From Bacillota bacterium (GTDB lineage: Bacteria > Bacillota > Clostridia > Saccharofermentanales > Fastidiosipilaceae), in assembly GCA_023420715.1 (NCBI GenBank), contig JAEZVR010000004.1, positions 1 through 23,582 of the forward strand: a DNA stretch of 23,582 nt, in the 5' to 3' direction. This document shows positions 6,739 to 14,745 of the stretch, one piece after another (within the stretch, counting starts at the first letter, position 1; each line of letters opens with the position of its first letter). The notes beneath the pieces are model-generated. The model was not told where the DNA came from. It made no database searches and saw nothing but the letters and a program-made list of their open reading frames with translations. A program made the position numbers and the translations under genes.

Positions 6739-7647
6739 ATGTATACCATTCAACAGTATGATCATCCAAGTCATTTGGATGAAGCCGCTCAACTGATCCA
6801 AAAAAGAGGAACCGCCGTTGTTGCAGGTGGCATTTGGCTCAGATTGGGTAGGCGGCGCATTGCACGTGCAATCGATTTATCTCATTTGGGGCTGGATCAA
6901 ATTCAAGAAACGGCAGATGAATGGACGATTGGATCAATGGTCAGTTTGCGTACGTTAGAGTGTCACAGTGGTTTTAATCGATCGGTTGGAGATGCTTATC
7001 GAGAGGCTGTCTCGGGTATTGTTGGTATTCAATTGCGCAATGCGGCAACTGTGGGAGGTAGTGTTTGGAGTCGTTTTGGATTTTCAGACCTGATCTCTTT
7101 TTTATTGCTTGCAGATGCAGATCTAACCTTCCAACTGGCTGGTCGATGTTCTCTGATGGATTTTTTAAGCTGGCCAAGAAGTAGACGTGATATTCTGACA
7201 CAAGTGCATATCAAAAAGTCGATTGCGCCAATGGCATACGACAGCATTCGTTTAGAAGCGGCCGATTTACCAGTTCTAAATGGTGGTGTGGCGGATTTAA
7301 CAGATCAGGCACAAATCGAAAAAGGCAGTTATCAATTTCGGTTGGTTTTAGGCGCTCGGCCTGGGATTGCAACTCAAAAAATCTGGTCTATTTCTTGTGA
7401 AACAATGCAAAAGTGGGAAAACCTTGATGCAGCTGTTTTGGATCGGACCTTAAACGAGGTGTTTAGAGATGTGATTTTGGACTGGACTTTTGGCACGAAT
7501 TTGAGAGGTTCTGCATCCTATCGTCAAGCTCTAGGAGTACAGCTGTTTAAGCGTTGTTTTCTCAAACTGCGTTTTTCCGAAAAATATCTGGAAACAGCTT
7601 TGGAACAACCAGTTTTTTCCGATCAATTTGTGGGAGGTAAAGACTGA
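6739..7647 (+). CDS. Molybdenum hydroxylase FAD-binding subunit (XdhB/CoxM type), 302 aa
   Basis: Medium subunit of a xanthine dehydrogenase/aldehyde oxidoreductase family enzyme. It binds FAD and passes electrons from the iron-sulfur subunit to the acceptor. The N-terminal FAD-binding motif AGGIWLRLG (about residues 30-38) and the second motif LRNAATVGGSVWSR (97-110), followed by the SD of FSDLI, are both present. Length is typical of stand-alone FAD subunits. The ribosome site (AGAGGG) precedes ATG 6739. The stop overlaps the ATG of the next gene (TGATG), so the two are coupled. Subunit order (FAD, FeS, Mo) is the one usual for CO-dehydrogenase-like and clostridial xanthine-dehydrogenase-like operons. 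Confidence 0.88.
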   Translation: MYTIQQYDHPSHLDEAAQLIQKRGTAVVAGGIWLRLGRRRIARAIDLSHLGLDQIQETADEWTIGSMVSLRTLECHSGFNRSVGDAYREAVSGIVGIQLRNAATVGGSVWSRFGFSDLISFLLLADADLTFQLAGRCSLMDFLSWPRSRRDILTQVHIKKSIAPMAYDSIRLEAADLPVLNGGVADLTDQAQIEKGSYQFRLVLGARPGIATQKIWSISCETMQKWENLDAAVLDRTLNEVFRDVILDWTFGTNLRGSASYRQALGVQLFKRCFLKLRFSEKYLETALEQPVFSDQFVGGKD

Positions 7648-8156
7648 TGGATGTTCAGTTTGAACTCAATGGGCACCGTGTTCAAACCACAGTTAGACCA
7701 GATGAAACCTTGTTCGAAACGTTGCGCCGGCTCGGGTGTTCCAGTGTTAAATGCGGATGTGATACAACGAATTGCGGCCTTTGTACAGTTTTTGTAGATG
7801 ATTTGGCAACCTTATCTTGCGCTTATCCTGCGCCTCGGATTCATCAGCATTGCGTCAAAACTTTGGAGTTTTTTGAACAAGAGGCCCTGGCATTTGGGGC
7901 ATTTTTGGCAGATCAGGGAGCAGATCAATGTGGTTTTTGTAATCCGGGAATGATTATGTGCCTGTTTGCTTTAGAGCAGGATCTTAAATTACAACCAGGC
8001 GATCCCTTGCCTTCGGCGGCAGATATTCGTCAATATTTGGCGGGCAATTTATGTCGTTGTTCGGGCTATGTTGGGCAAACGCGCGCGATTCAGGCTTATT
8101 TGACACATAAATATGGTTTGTGTCCGAGTGGAGGGCGTCAAGATGAATCAAAATGA
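7647..8156 (+). CDS. Molybdenum hydroxylase [2Fe-2S] subunit (XdhC/CoxS type), 169 aa
   Basis: Small electron-transfer subunit with two [2Fe-2S] clusters. The N-terminal plant-ferredoxin-like domain has the ligand set Cys38, Cys43, Cys46 and Cys58 (KCGCDTTNCGLCTV ... LSC). The C-terminal helical domain has Cys95 and Cys98 (QCGFC) and Cys136 and Cys138 (LCRCSGY). All eight ligands are present. The text KCGCDTTNCGLC resembles clostridial xanthine-dehydrogenase-like subunits more than classical aldehyde oxidoreductases. ATG 7647 shares a base with the previous stop and has GGGAGG upstream. The gene end overlaps the start of the large subunit by 14 nt. Confidence 0.93.
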   Translation: MDVQFELNGHRVQTTVRPDETLFETLRRLGCSSVKCGCDTTNCGLCTVFVDDLATLSCAYPAPRIHQHCVKTLEFFEQEALAFGAFLADQGADQCGFCNPGMIMCLFALEQDLKLQPGDPLPSAADIRQYLAGNLCRCSGYVGQTRAIQAYLTHKYGLCPSGGRQDESK

Positions 8157-10470
8157 AAGTGCCCAAAAATCCTTCTTGCAAGTTAATCAGCCCGTCAGAA
8201 AAATTGACTACCAGGCCTTAGTAACTGGAAAACCGGTTTATACGGCAGATCTCATGCCTTCGGATTGCTTGGTTGTGAAATTGCTTCGTTCGCCGCATGC
8301 TTTTGCAAGAGTGCTTCAGGTGCATGCCGAAAAAGCCAAAGCCTTGCCAGGGATTGTTTGTGTGCTTACGCATCAAGATGTGCCTGCTATTCGTTTTACC
8401 AATGCTGGACAGTCTTATCCAGAACCTTCGCCTTACGATCGGCGCATCCTAGATGAGTGGGTAAGGTATGTCGGCGATCCAGTTGCCATTGTTGCTGGCG
8501 AAAATGCCCAGGTGGTACAGAAGGCGCTTAAACTGATAAAGGTTGACTACGAAGTGTTGACCCCTATTTTAGATGCTGGGGAAGCTTTGGATCATGAGGT
8601 GGTGATTCACCCGGAAACAGATTTGGTTTTTCCCCTTGATTTTGTAGCGGGTGATGCCAAGCGCAATTTGGTCTCGCATGCACAAACCGCTTCGGGCGAT
8701 GTCTCAGCCGTTTTGCAGGATTGCGATGAAGTGGTGGAAGCGGTCTATCAGACGCAGGCTTGTCAACAAGCGATGATGGAGCCTTTTGGGACCTATAGTT
8801 ATATTGACCAATACAATCGGCTCACGTTGGTCTCGTCTACGCAGATTCCATTTCATGTCCGTCGGATTATTGCGCGAGCCCTAGATCGACCGATTCAATC
8901 TGTTCGTGTCATTAAGCCTAGAATTGGCGGCGGTTTTGGGGCAAAGCAAACAGCTGTATGTGAAGTTTATCCAGCGATTGTTACCCAGATAACTGGAAAA
9001 AAAGCGGGCCTCATTTTTACGCGTGAGGAATGCATGATGGCCTCCACGCCGCGTCATCCGATGCGCATGACCGTTCGCATTGGCGCTACAAAGGATGGCA
9101 TCATTCAGGCCATTGATTTACACACCTTGTCGGATAGCGGTGCGTATGGGGAACACGGACCGACGACGGTTGGTTTGTCGGGTCATAAGAGCCTGTCCCT
9201 ATATCCGAAGGTAAAAGCATGGCGGTTTGATTTTGATGTCGTTTACACCAATAAGATGGCGAGCGGTGCTTATCGTGGTTATGGCGCCACACAAGGCCTG
9301 TTTGCCATTGAATCTGCCGTAGATGAATTAGCGCATCGTTTGGGGATGGATCCGGCGGCATTGCGTTTTAAAAATATGGTGGAAGTGGGCGATGATCCTG
9401 AAACATTTGAAGGTGGCCCAATTAACAGTTGTCGCTTGGCAGATTGTCTTAAAACAGTTATGGAACGCATTGGCTGGACGCCAGGAAAACTTCGTCAGGT
9501 TTTGCCAAATGGTCATATTCGCGCATTAGGCTGTGCACTCGCAATGCAGGGCAGTGGTATTGCAAAGCTTGACACGGCTACGACCCGTTTGTCACTTCAG
9601 GAAGATGGCAGTTATTTGCTCATGATTGGCGCAACAGATATGGGTACGGGCTGTGACACGATTTTAGCGCAAATGGCGGCTGAGGCACTCAACTGTTCTG
9701 TGACAGATATTACGGTGCATGGTGTCGATACAGATGTGTCTCCCTATGATAAGGGCTCATATGCATCGTCGACAACATATGTCACCGGAAATGCACTACT
9801 AAAGACAGCCGATTTAATCCGTCAAAAAATCCTTGATTTTGCGGCGTCTACAACAGGAATCTCTGCTGCAGAATTATCCTTGGCGGGGCGCTATGTGGTC
9901 GACTGTCAAGGCAACAGGATTATATCGTTGGCAGAATTAGGTAATGCGGCTTTGGTGGGCAGTAGCGAAACCTTGATGGCACAGGCTGCTTTTTCCTCTC
10001 CGCTGTCGCCGCCGCCATTTATGGCAGGGGCGTGCGAAATTGATGTCGATCCGCAAACCGGCATGGTTAAAGTTGTAAAATATGCGGCGGCTGTGGATTG
10101 TGGCACGGTTATTAATCCAAATCTGGCGCGCGTTCAAACAGAGGGTGGTATTCTGCAAGCGATTGGCATGGCGCTTTACGAAAAGGTTGCCCATAGCGAC
10201 CGTGGTGTTACGCAATCAAATTCTTTTTTGCAATACAAAATTCCCAATCGTCTGGATGCCCCCTATATTGATGTTGTCTATAATGCTTCTTATGAACCGA
10301 ATGGACCTTTTGGGGCAAAATCGATCGGAGAGCTGGTGATCGATACCCCGGCGCCGGCCATCGCCAATGCCATCCAAAATGCAACGGGGGTTCGGTTGCG
10401 TCAACTGCCGATGATGCCAGAAGATCTCTATCGGCAATTGCATCAGGATACAATGAATGAAGGTGAATAA
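8143..10470 (+). CDS. Molybdenum hydroxylase catalytic (molybdopterin-binding) subunit, 775 aa
   Basis: Large subunit carrying the molybdenum cofactor, hydroxylating an N-heterocycle or aldehyde with water as oxygen donor. Conserved elements seen: the N-terminal TGKPVYTADL region, GGGFGAKQ (cofactor loop), AYRGYGATQ (XDH family AFRGFGxPQ), a GATDMGTG loop, and the catalytic glutamate E730 in AKSIGE. I start at ATG 8143 because GGAGGG (8130-8135) lies 7 nt upstream; an in-frame ATG at 8113 would overlap the FeS gene by 44 nt without a ribosome site. Substrate cannot be read from sequence: xanthine or another purine is plausible from family resemblance. No cofactor-insertion or maturation gene (XdhC/CoxF-like, MocA-like) lies nearby. 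Confidence 0.92.
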   Translation: MNQNESAQKSFLQVNQPVRKIDYQALVTGKPVYTADLMPSDCLVVKLLRSPHAFARVLQVHAEKAKALPGIVCVLTHQDVPAIRFTNAGQSYPEPSPYDRRILDEWVRYVGDPVAIVAGENAQVVQKALKLIKVDYEVLTPILDAGEALDHEVVIHPETDLVFPLDFVAGDAKRNLVSHAQTASGDVSAVLQDCDEVVEAVYQTQACQQAMMEPFGTYSYIDQYNRLTLVSSTQIPFHVRRIIARALDRPIQSVRVIKPRIGGGFGAKQTAVCEVYPAIVTQITGKKAGLIFTREECMMASTPRHPMRMTVRIGATKDGIIQAIDLHTLSDSGAYGEHGPTTVGLSGHKSLSLYPKVKAWRFDFDVVYTNKMASGAYRGYGATQGLFAIESAVDELAHRLGMDPAALRFKNMVEVGDDPETFEGGPINSCRLADCLKTVMERIGWTPGKLRQVLPNGHIRALGCALAMQGSGIAKLDTATTRLSLQEDGSYLLMIGATDMGTGCDTILAQMAAEALNCSVTDITVHGVDTDVSPYDKGSYASSTTYVTGNALLKTADLIRQKILDFAASTTGISAAELSLAGRYVVDCQGNRIISLAELGNAALVGSSETLMAQAAFSSPLSPPPFMAGACEIDVDPQTGMVKVVKYAAAVDCGTVINPNLARVQTEGGILQAIGMALYEKVAHSDRGVTQSNSFLQYKIPNRLDAPYIDVVYNASYEPNGPFGAKSIGELVIDTPAPAIANAIQNATGVRLRQLPMMPEDLYRQLHQDTMNEGE

Positions 10471-10471
10471 A

Positions 10472-10813
10472 ATGACTGCTAAACCCGTACAATCACAGGA
10501 TCAGACCCAGGTGAATCCGCAGAGATCTTCAATGGTTGAGGCAAGTGAACAGCGTCAAATCTATCGCATCGCATTTTTGTCAAATCTCGTTGCCGTTGCG
10601 GTTGTGGCGGTTATCATTTGTTTGTTGACCCCTGCACCAACACGCTGGTATGTTTTGGCTTTTTCGCTTGTTTTTATTCTGGTGAATAGCGTCTTGATGA
10701 GTTTTGTTTTAATGCGTATTCGTAAAAAATATCCATTGCCTCAAGCATCTGAAGATATGGCTACAGCTGAAGCACAAGACGCTCAAGCCGCTGATATGCT
10801 GGAAAAAAAGTGA
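10472..10813 (+). CDS. Small two-helix membrane protein, 113 aa
   Basis: The gene follows the hydroxylase large subunit by one base and is probably in the same operon. A polar Gln-rich N-terminus (~35 residues) precedes two transmembrane helices (IAFLSNLVAVAVVAVIICLL and WYVLAFSLVFILVNSVLMS) joined by a short TPAPTR turn, then a polar Ala/Glu-rich C-terminal tail. ATG 10472 has AAGG about 8 nt upstream; the earlier in-frame ATG at 10457 overlaps the previous gene. The topology is that of a helical hairpin with both ends on one side. The family is not recognised, and a link to the hydroxylase is inferred only from position. Confidence 0.75.
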   Translation: MTAKPVQSQDQTQVNPQRSSMVEASEQRQIYRIAFLSNLVAVAVVAVIICLLTPAPTRWYVLAFSLVFILVNSVLMSFVLMRIRKKYPLPQASEDMATAEAQDAQAADMLEKK

Positions 10814-10837
10814 TCGTTTGGTGTTGGTTGTTCATCC

Positions 10838-11719
10838 ATGCATTTTATTGTTTTTGATTTGGAGTGGAATACACCGCTTGCTAAAGATCGCCGAGCTCAG
10901 CTGATTAAACACGCATTGCCCGAGGAAATTACCCAGATTGGTGCGGTAAAACTTGCGTGTGATGGCGAGATTTTAGATGTATTTGAAGCGCATATTCGAC
11001 CACAGGTGTATCCGAAGTTAAATCCCAGAATTCGAGCCTTGACGAACCAAGATTGGCAGTGGCAGAAAAAAGAAGGCGAACCCTTTGTCGCAGCCTATAA
11101 ACGTTTTATTGCATGGGCTGGAGAAGAGGCTGTTTTTTGTTCATGGTCGGATAGTGATTTATATCCATTGAGACATTGCTTGGCATTTTATCATTTACTG
11201 GATCAATTACCGCGGTCATATGTGGATCTGCAGCGATTGTTTCATTTAAAAATGGATCCTAAGGAAAATCAGCGCAGTTTGAGCTATGCCTGTGCCTATT
11301 TGAATATTGAGATGAACCAAGACCAACATCATGCACTTCATGATGCGCACTATGCGGCATCTGTCTTGCAAGCCATGATGTATCGCCTGAAAACGACACA
11401 TCAATGGATTGCAGAACTCCGCCAAGAAGGTTTGGTGATTGATCCTTTATTGCAGCGCAAACGTTCTGAGACGATACCGTTTGGCCATCGGTTGTCGGCG
11501 CTTGATCGCACGTTGTTAACGGTGCCGCTCAAATGCCCGGCCTGTGGGGAGTTTTTAACGACAGAAGATTCGTGGCATCGTTTGGATGGTCCTAAACATA
11601 AGTATGTGCTGGCGGGAGATTGTCCAAAACACGGCAGGGTTCAAGGACTCATTTTTCATGTTGTGCTTGGTAAAGATTATGTGCCGAATCTAAAAGTGCG
11701 CTATACCTTGATAAGATGA
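10838..11719 (+). CDS. DEDDh 3'-5' exonuclease with C-terminal zinc knuckle, 293 aa
   Basis: RNase T/DNA polymerase III epsilon-type exonuclease domain similar to the KapD group. The acidic ligands are Asp7 and Glu9 (FDLEWN), Asp107 (WSDSDLYPL), and the HxAxxD motif His164...Asp169 (HHALHDA). After a linker, residues ~228-265 hold CPAC ... CPKHG, a likely zinc-binding knuckle that is an addition to the basic fold. It probably trims RNA or single-stranded DNA. ATG 10838 lacks a good ribosome site and no alternative start exists before the upstream in-frame stop at 10811. It lies 24 nt after the membrane protein gene, so translation may depend on coupling. A functional tie to the hydroxylase is not evident. 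Confidence 0.82.
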   Translation: MHFIVFDLEWNTPLAKDRRAQLIKHALPEEITQIGAVKLACDGEILDVFEAHIRPQVYPKLNPRIRALTNQDWQWQKKEGEPFVAAYKRFIAWAGEEAVFCSWSDSDLYPLRHCLAFYHLLDQLPRSYVDLQRLFHLKMDPKENQRSLSYACAYLNIEMNQDQHHALHDAHYAASVLQAMMYRLKTTHQWIAELRQEGLVIDPLLQRKRSETIPFGHRLSALDRTLLTVPLKCPACGEFLTTEDSWHRLDGPKHKYVLAGDCPKHGRVQGLIFHVVLGKDYVPNLKVRYTLIR

Positions 11720-12022
11720 TCAATAACCGATCATATTGATGTAAGGACGAAATTGATTGCACAATATCATCTTGAAAAAGCTAAAAAAATTTAGCGTAAT
11801 TATCGAAAAAGATTATCGTTAAAAATGAAATTAATCACAATATTATCAAAATAATTCAAAAGATAATCAAAAATTCAAAAAGAAACGATATTTTTCTTGA
11901 GATTGAGGCTATATCGAAAAAAATATTATGCATTTGGTATGGAGCTTGATATTCTATAAGTAATGAAAATCAGCGTTCACCGCACTTAGCGATGCACTAT
12001 ATCAGGAGAAAGAGGGAACAAT
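11720..12022. other. AT-rich 303-bp region upstream of abfH
   Basis: There is no reading frame or RNA gene here. A very A-rich tract (about 11780-11930) holds two copies of TATCGAAAAA (11801-11810 and 11912-11921) and repeated ATTCAAAA words. Possible -10 elements are TATTAT (11924-11929) and TATAAG (11955-11960), neither with a well-spaced -35. No intrinsic terminator for the exonuclease gene is visible; only a weak 5-bp TGATC/GATCA hairpin lies at its end. The region most likely carries the abfH promoter and regulator sites. Confidence 0.5.
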
Positions 12023-13135
12023 ATGAAATATTTACAAGTTGGTCCGATCATCCATGGTTGTGACACATTCAAAGAGTTTGTGGCGGAATTTAGTGTTAAC
12101 CAGAATGATTTAGTGTTGACGAACAAATACATTTATGAGCCTTTGCTTAAAGATTGCGACCCCGGCTGTAAAGTGATTTACCAAGAAGAATATGGGGTTG
12201 GCGAACCAACGGATCTCATGGTTGCCGAGATCATGAAAGAAGTCGACAAGCATGACTATCATCGCATGATTGCGATTGGTGGTGGTGCTGTTATGGATAT
12301 TGCAAAGCTCTTGGTATTAAAGCGTACCGAAACAATTGATGATCTGTATGCAGATCCTAAAAATGTTGTGAAGGATAAGCCGCTGATCGCTGTGCCAACC
12401 ACAGCTGGTACGGGTAGTGAAATTACCAACATTGCTGTGATGAACAGAACAAAAATGGATTTAAAAATGGGGATTCAGACCCCGGATATGTTCCCGGATT
12501 TTGCGGTCCTGATTCCACAAATGCTCAATACCGTTCCTTATAAAGTGTTTGCGAATACAACGGTCGATGCTTTGATTCATGCAACTGAAGCATACATCAG
12601 TAAAGATTGGACGCCGATGACAGAAATGTATTCCATTCATGCCATCGAAATGATCCTCAAAGGCTATATGGAAATCCGTGACAAAGGTGAAGCCGTACGC
12701 TTTGAACGCAACCGCGAATATATGTTGGCTTCAACTTATGCCGGCTTGGCTTTTGTAACAGCTGGCTGCGGCACTGTGCATGCTTGTAGTTTTGCCTTTG
12801 GCGGTAAGTATCACGCCCCTCATGGTGAAGCTTGCTATCAATTCTTTGTGGAAACACTGCGCTATTTTGCAAAACACGATCCAAATGGCCGTATGAAAGA
12901 TCTCGACGCTTTGCTGTGCCGTGTCTTGGGTGTCGAAAAAGATGGTGTGGGCGCATTAAGTGATCTCTTGGCTGTTGTGGCACCTCTGGAGAAAATGAGT
13001 GCATATGGCGCAACGGAAGCAGACATCCCTGTGTTTGCAAAAATGACACACGAAAATCAGCAACGTTTATTGCAACGCAATGCATATAAACTCGGTGAAG
13101 CTGATTTATATGAAATTTTTGCCGCAAGACTTTGA
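12023..13135 (+). CDS. abfH: 4-hydroxybutyrate dehydrogenase (iron-type), 370 aa
   Basis: NAD-dependent group III alcohol dehydrogenase interconverting succinate semialdehyde and 4-hydroxybutyrate; equivalent to 4hbD of Clostridium kluyveri and AbfH of C. aminobutyricum. The nucleotide-binding GGGAVMD (residues 86-92) and TTAGTGSE (126-133) are present, as are the metal ligands Asp182 and His186 (VDALIHATEAY), His253 (TVHAC) and His267 (HAPHGE). Length matches the ~370-residue family, clearly shorter than the butanol-dehydrogenase-like paralogue at 2469-3653. Assignment to 4-hydroxybutyrate rests on overall resemblance and on abfD and abfT next to it. The ribosome site AGGAGAAAGAGGG precedes ATG. 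No terminator follows, so read-through into abfD is possible in addition to abfD's own promoter. Confidence 0.9.
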   Translation: MKYLQVGPIIHGCDTFKEFVAEFSVNQNDLVLTNKYIYEPLLKDCDPGCKVIYQEEYGVGEPTDLMVAEIMKEVDKHDYHRMIAIGGGAVMDIAKLLVLKRTETIDDLYADPKNVVKDKPLIAVPTTAGTGSEITNIAVMNRTKMDLKMGIQTPDMFPDFAVLIPQMLNTVPYKVFANTTVDALIHATEAYISKDWTPMTEMYSIHAIEMILKGYMEIRDKGEAVRFERNREYMLASTYAGLAFVTAGCGTVHACSFAFGGKYHAPHGEACYQFFVETLRYFAKHDPNGRMKDLDALLCRVLGVEKDGVGALSDLLAVVAPLEKMSAYGATEADIPVFAKMTHENQQRLLQRNAYKLGEADLYEIFAARL

Positions 13136-13163
13136 TGTGTTTGTGCAAAATCCATGAAAATAG

Positions 13164-13192
13164 TTAAGTTTTTCGCCGTAAGTGTATATAAT
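13164..13192 (+). promoter_or_regulatory. Probable promoter of abfD
   Basis: TATAAT at 13187-13192 is preceded, with a 17-nt spacer, by a weak -35 (TTAAGT, 13164-13169). It would give an mRNA with a leader of about 75 nt that contains the hairpin at 13221-13246. Confidence 0.5.
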
Positions 13193-13220
13193 TAGTCAAA
13201 AGTGATTTGTTGTTGGCAAT

Positions 13221-13246
13221 GGGGCTACCTAGGAGCAGGTTGCCCC
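13221..13246 (+). promoter_or_regulatory. Leader hairpin upstream of abfD
   Basis: GGGGC-T-ACCT (13221-13230) pairs with AGGT-T-GCCCC (13237-13246) around the loop AGGAGC: nine pairs with one T-T mismatch. No T run follows. It ends 16 nt before the AGGAGG ribosome site, and the loop itself contains AGGAG. It may stabilise the message or regulate translation. Confidence 0.45.
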
Positions 13247-13272
13247 AAGACAGATGACCAGGAGGGTGAATC

Positions 13273-14745
13273 ATGAAAACAAAAGAGCAATATATTGAGA
13301 GTTTGCGTAAACTGGATTTAAAAGTTTATATGTTTGGCAAACGCGTTGAAAATGTGGTTGATCATCCCATTATTCGTCCATCGTTAAATTCGATTGCGGC
13401 TACTTACGAATTGGCAGAAAAACCAGAGTATGAAGATTTAATGACGGCGACATCTCACTTAACGGGAGAAAAAATTAACCGCTTTACCAATATTCATCAA
13501 TCTACAGATGACTTGGTCAAGAAAATTAAAATGCAGCGGATGCTCGGCCAGTACACAGCAAGCTGTTTCCAACGCTGCGTGGGAATGGATGCCGCTAATG
13601 CCTTGTACAGTACAACTTATGATATTGACCAAGCAAAAGGCACCAATTATCATGAGCGCTTTGTCAATTATTGGAAACGCATTCAAACCGAAGATTTGGT
13701 TGTCGATGGCGCGATGACGGATCCAAAGGGTGACCGTGGGAAATCACCTTCACAGCAAGACGATCCGGATATGTATGTTCACGTCGTTGAACGCCGTCCG
13801 GATGGTATTGTGGTACGTGGTGCAAAGGCTCACCAGACCGGTATGGTTAACTCCCACGAAGTTATTGTGATGCCGACGATTTCGATGCGTCCGGAAGATA
13901 AAGACTATGCGATCAGTTTTGCTGTTCCGACAGATGCAGAAGGTATTTTCATGATTTATGGTCGCCAGTCCTGTGATACACGCAAGCTGGAAGAAGGCGC
14001 GGATATCGATTTGGGCAACAGCACCTATGGCGGAACAGAAGCGTTGGTCATCTTTGACGATGTGTTTGTGCCAAATGAACGCATTTTCATGGATGGTGAA
14101 ACGGAATTTTCTGGTTCTATTGTTGAACGTTTTGCGGGATACCACCGTCAATCCTATGTCTGTAAAGTCGGCGTGGGCGATGTCCTCATCGGAGCAACGG
14201 CTCTGGCTGCTGATTACAATGGCGTGCCGAAAGCATCCCACATTAAAGATAAGCTGATCGAAATGGTGCACCTCAACGAAACGATTTACTGTTCGGGTTT
14301 GGCTTGTTCACACGAAGGCCACCAGACACCGTCGGGCAGTTACGAAATCGATATGTTATTGGCAAACGTCAGCAAACAGAACGTGACACGCTTCCCGTAC
14401 GATATTGCGCGTCTTGCTCAGGATATTGCAGGCGGTATTATGGTTTCTCAACCGGCGGAAGCCGATTTGCGCGACGAAAAAATTGGACCCTATGTGCGTA
14501 AGTATCTCCGCGGCAGAAGCGACATCGCAACAGAAAATCGCATGAGAATTATGCGCCTAGTGGAAAATCTCACCCTGGGTACAGCTGCTGTCGGGTATCT
14601 GACGGAGTCGATGCATGGTGCAGGATCACCTCAAGCACAGCGCATTATGATTCAGCGTCAATGCAATATGGAAGCTAAGAAAGCCTTGGCAAAGCGCATT
14701 GCCCATGTGGATGATTCGCTGAATGGTGAGGGAACTCAATACTGA
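13273..14745 (+). CDS. abfD: 4-hydroxybutyryl-CoA dehydratase / vinylacetyl-CoA delta-isomerase, 490 aa
   Basis: Radical enzyme with FAD and a [4Fe-4S] cluster that dehydrates 4-hydroxybutyryl-CoA to crotonyl-CoA; cytoplasmic, oxygen-sensitive. It belongs to the acyl-CoA-dehydrogenase-fold HpaB/4-hydroxybutyryl-CoA dehydratase family. Cys98 and Cys102 (SCFQRC) and His291 (AGYHRQSY) correspond to cluster ligands Cys99, Cys103 and His292 of the C. aminobutyricum enzyme. Thr189, Glu256 and Tyr295 match Thr190, Glu257 and Tyr296 there, a constant -1 offset. The fourth ligand is Cys297 and the next Lys is 298, whereas Cys299 and Lys300 would predict 298 and 299. One residue therefore appears to be missing between Tyr and the Cys ligand (SYVCKVG here). 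Strong ribosome site AGGAGGG. Its stop overlaps the likely start of the next small gene. Confidence 0.95.
   Translation: MKTKEQYIESLRKLDLKVYMFGKRVENVVDHPIIRPSLNSIAATYELAEKPEYEDLMTATSHLTGEKINRFTNIHQSTDDLVKKIKMQRMLGQYTASCFQRCVGMDAANALYSTTYDIDQAKGTNYHERFVNYWKRIQTEDLVVDGAMTDPKGDRGKSPSQQDDPDMYVHVVERRPDGIVVRGAKAHQTGMVNSHEVIVMPTISMRPEDKDYAISFAVPTDAEGIFMIYGRQSCDTRKLEEGADIDLGNSTYGGTEALVIFDDVFVPNERIFMDGETEFSGSIVERFAGYHRQSYVCKVGVGDVLIGATALAADYNGVPKASHIKDKLIEMVHLNETIYCSGLACSHEGHQTPSGSYEIDMLLANVSKQNVTRFPYDIARLAQDIAGGIMVSQPAEADLRDEKIGPYVRKYLRGRSDIATENRMRIMRLVENLTLGTAAVGYLTESMHGAGSPQAQRIMIQRQCNMEAKKALAKRIAHVDDSLNGEGTQY

Noticed and set aside
6711..6761. 16-codon leader peptide starting in the loop of the 6696-6725 hairpin
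   Set aside because: The GGAG is too close to the ATG, the frame overlaps the real start, and no attenuation-type codon run is present.
11935..11950. Sigma-54-like promoter (TGG, then TTGAT 8 nt later) upstream of abfH
   Set aside because: The essential GC of the -12 element is GA, the -24 element is only partly matched, and no enhancer-binding regulator gene is in view.
13750..14271. 173-codon minus-strand frame opposite abfD
   Set aside because: It lies wholly inside the well-conserved AbfD sequence, has no ribosome site, and is rich in His/Asn/Ile as antisense shadows are.
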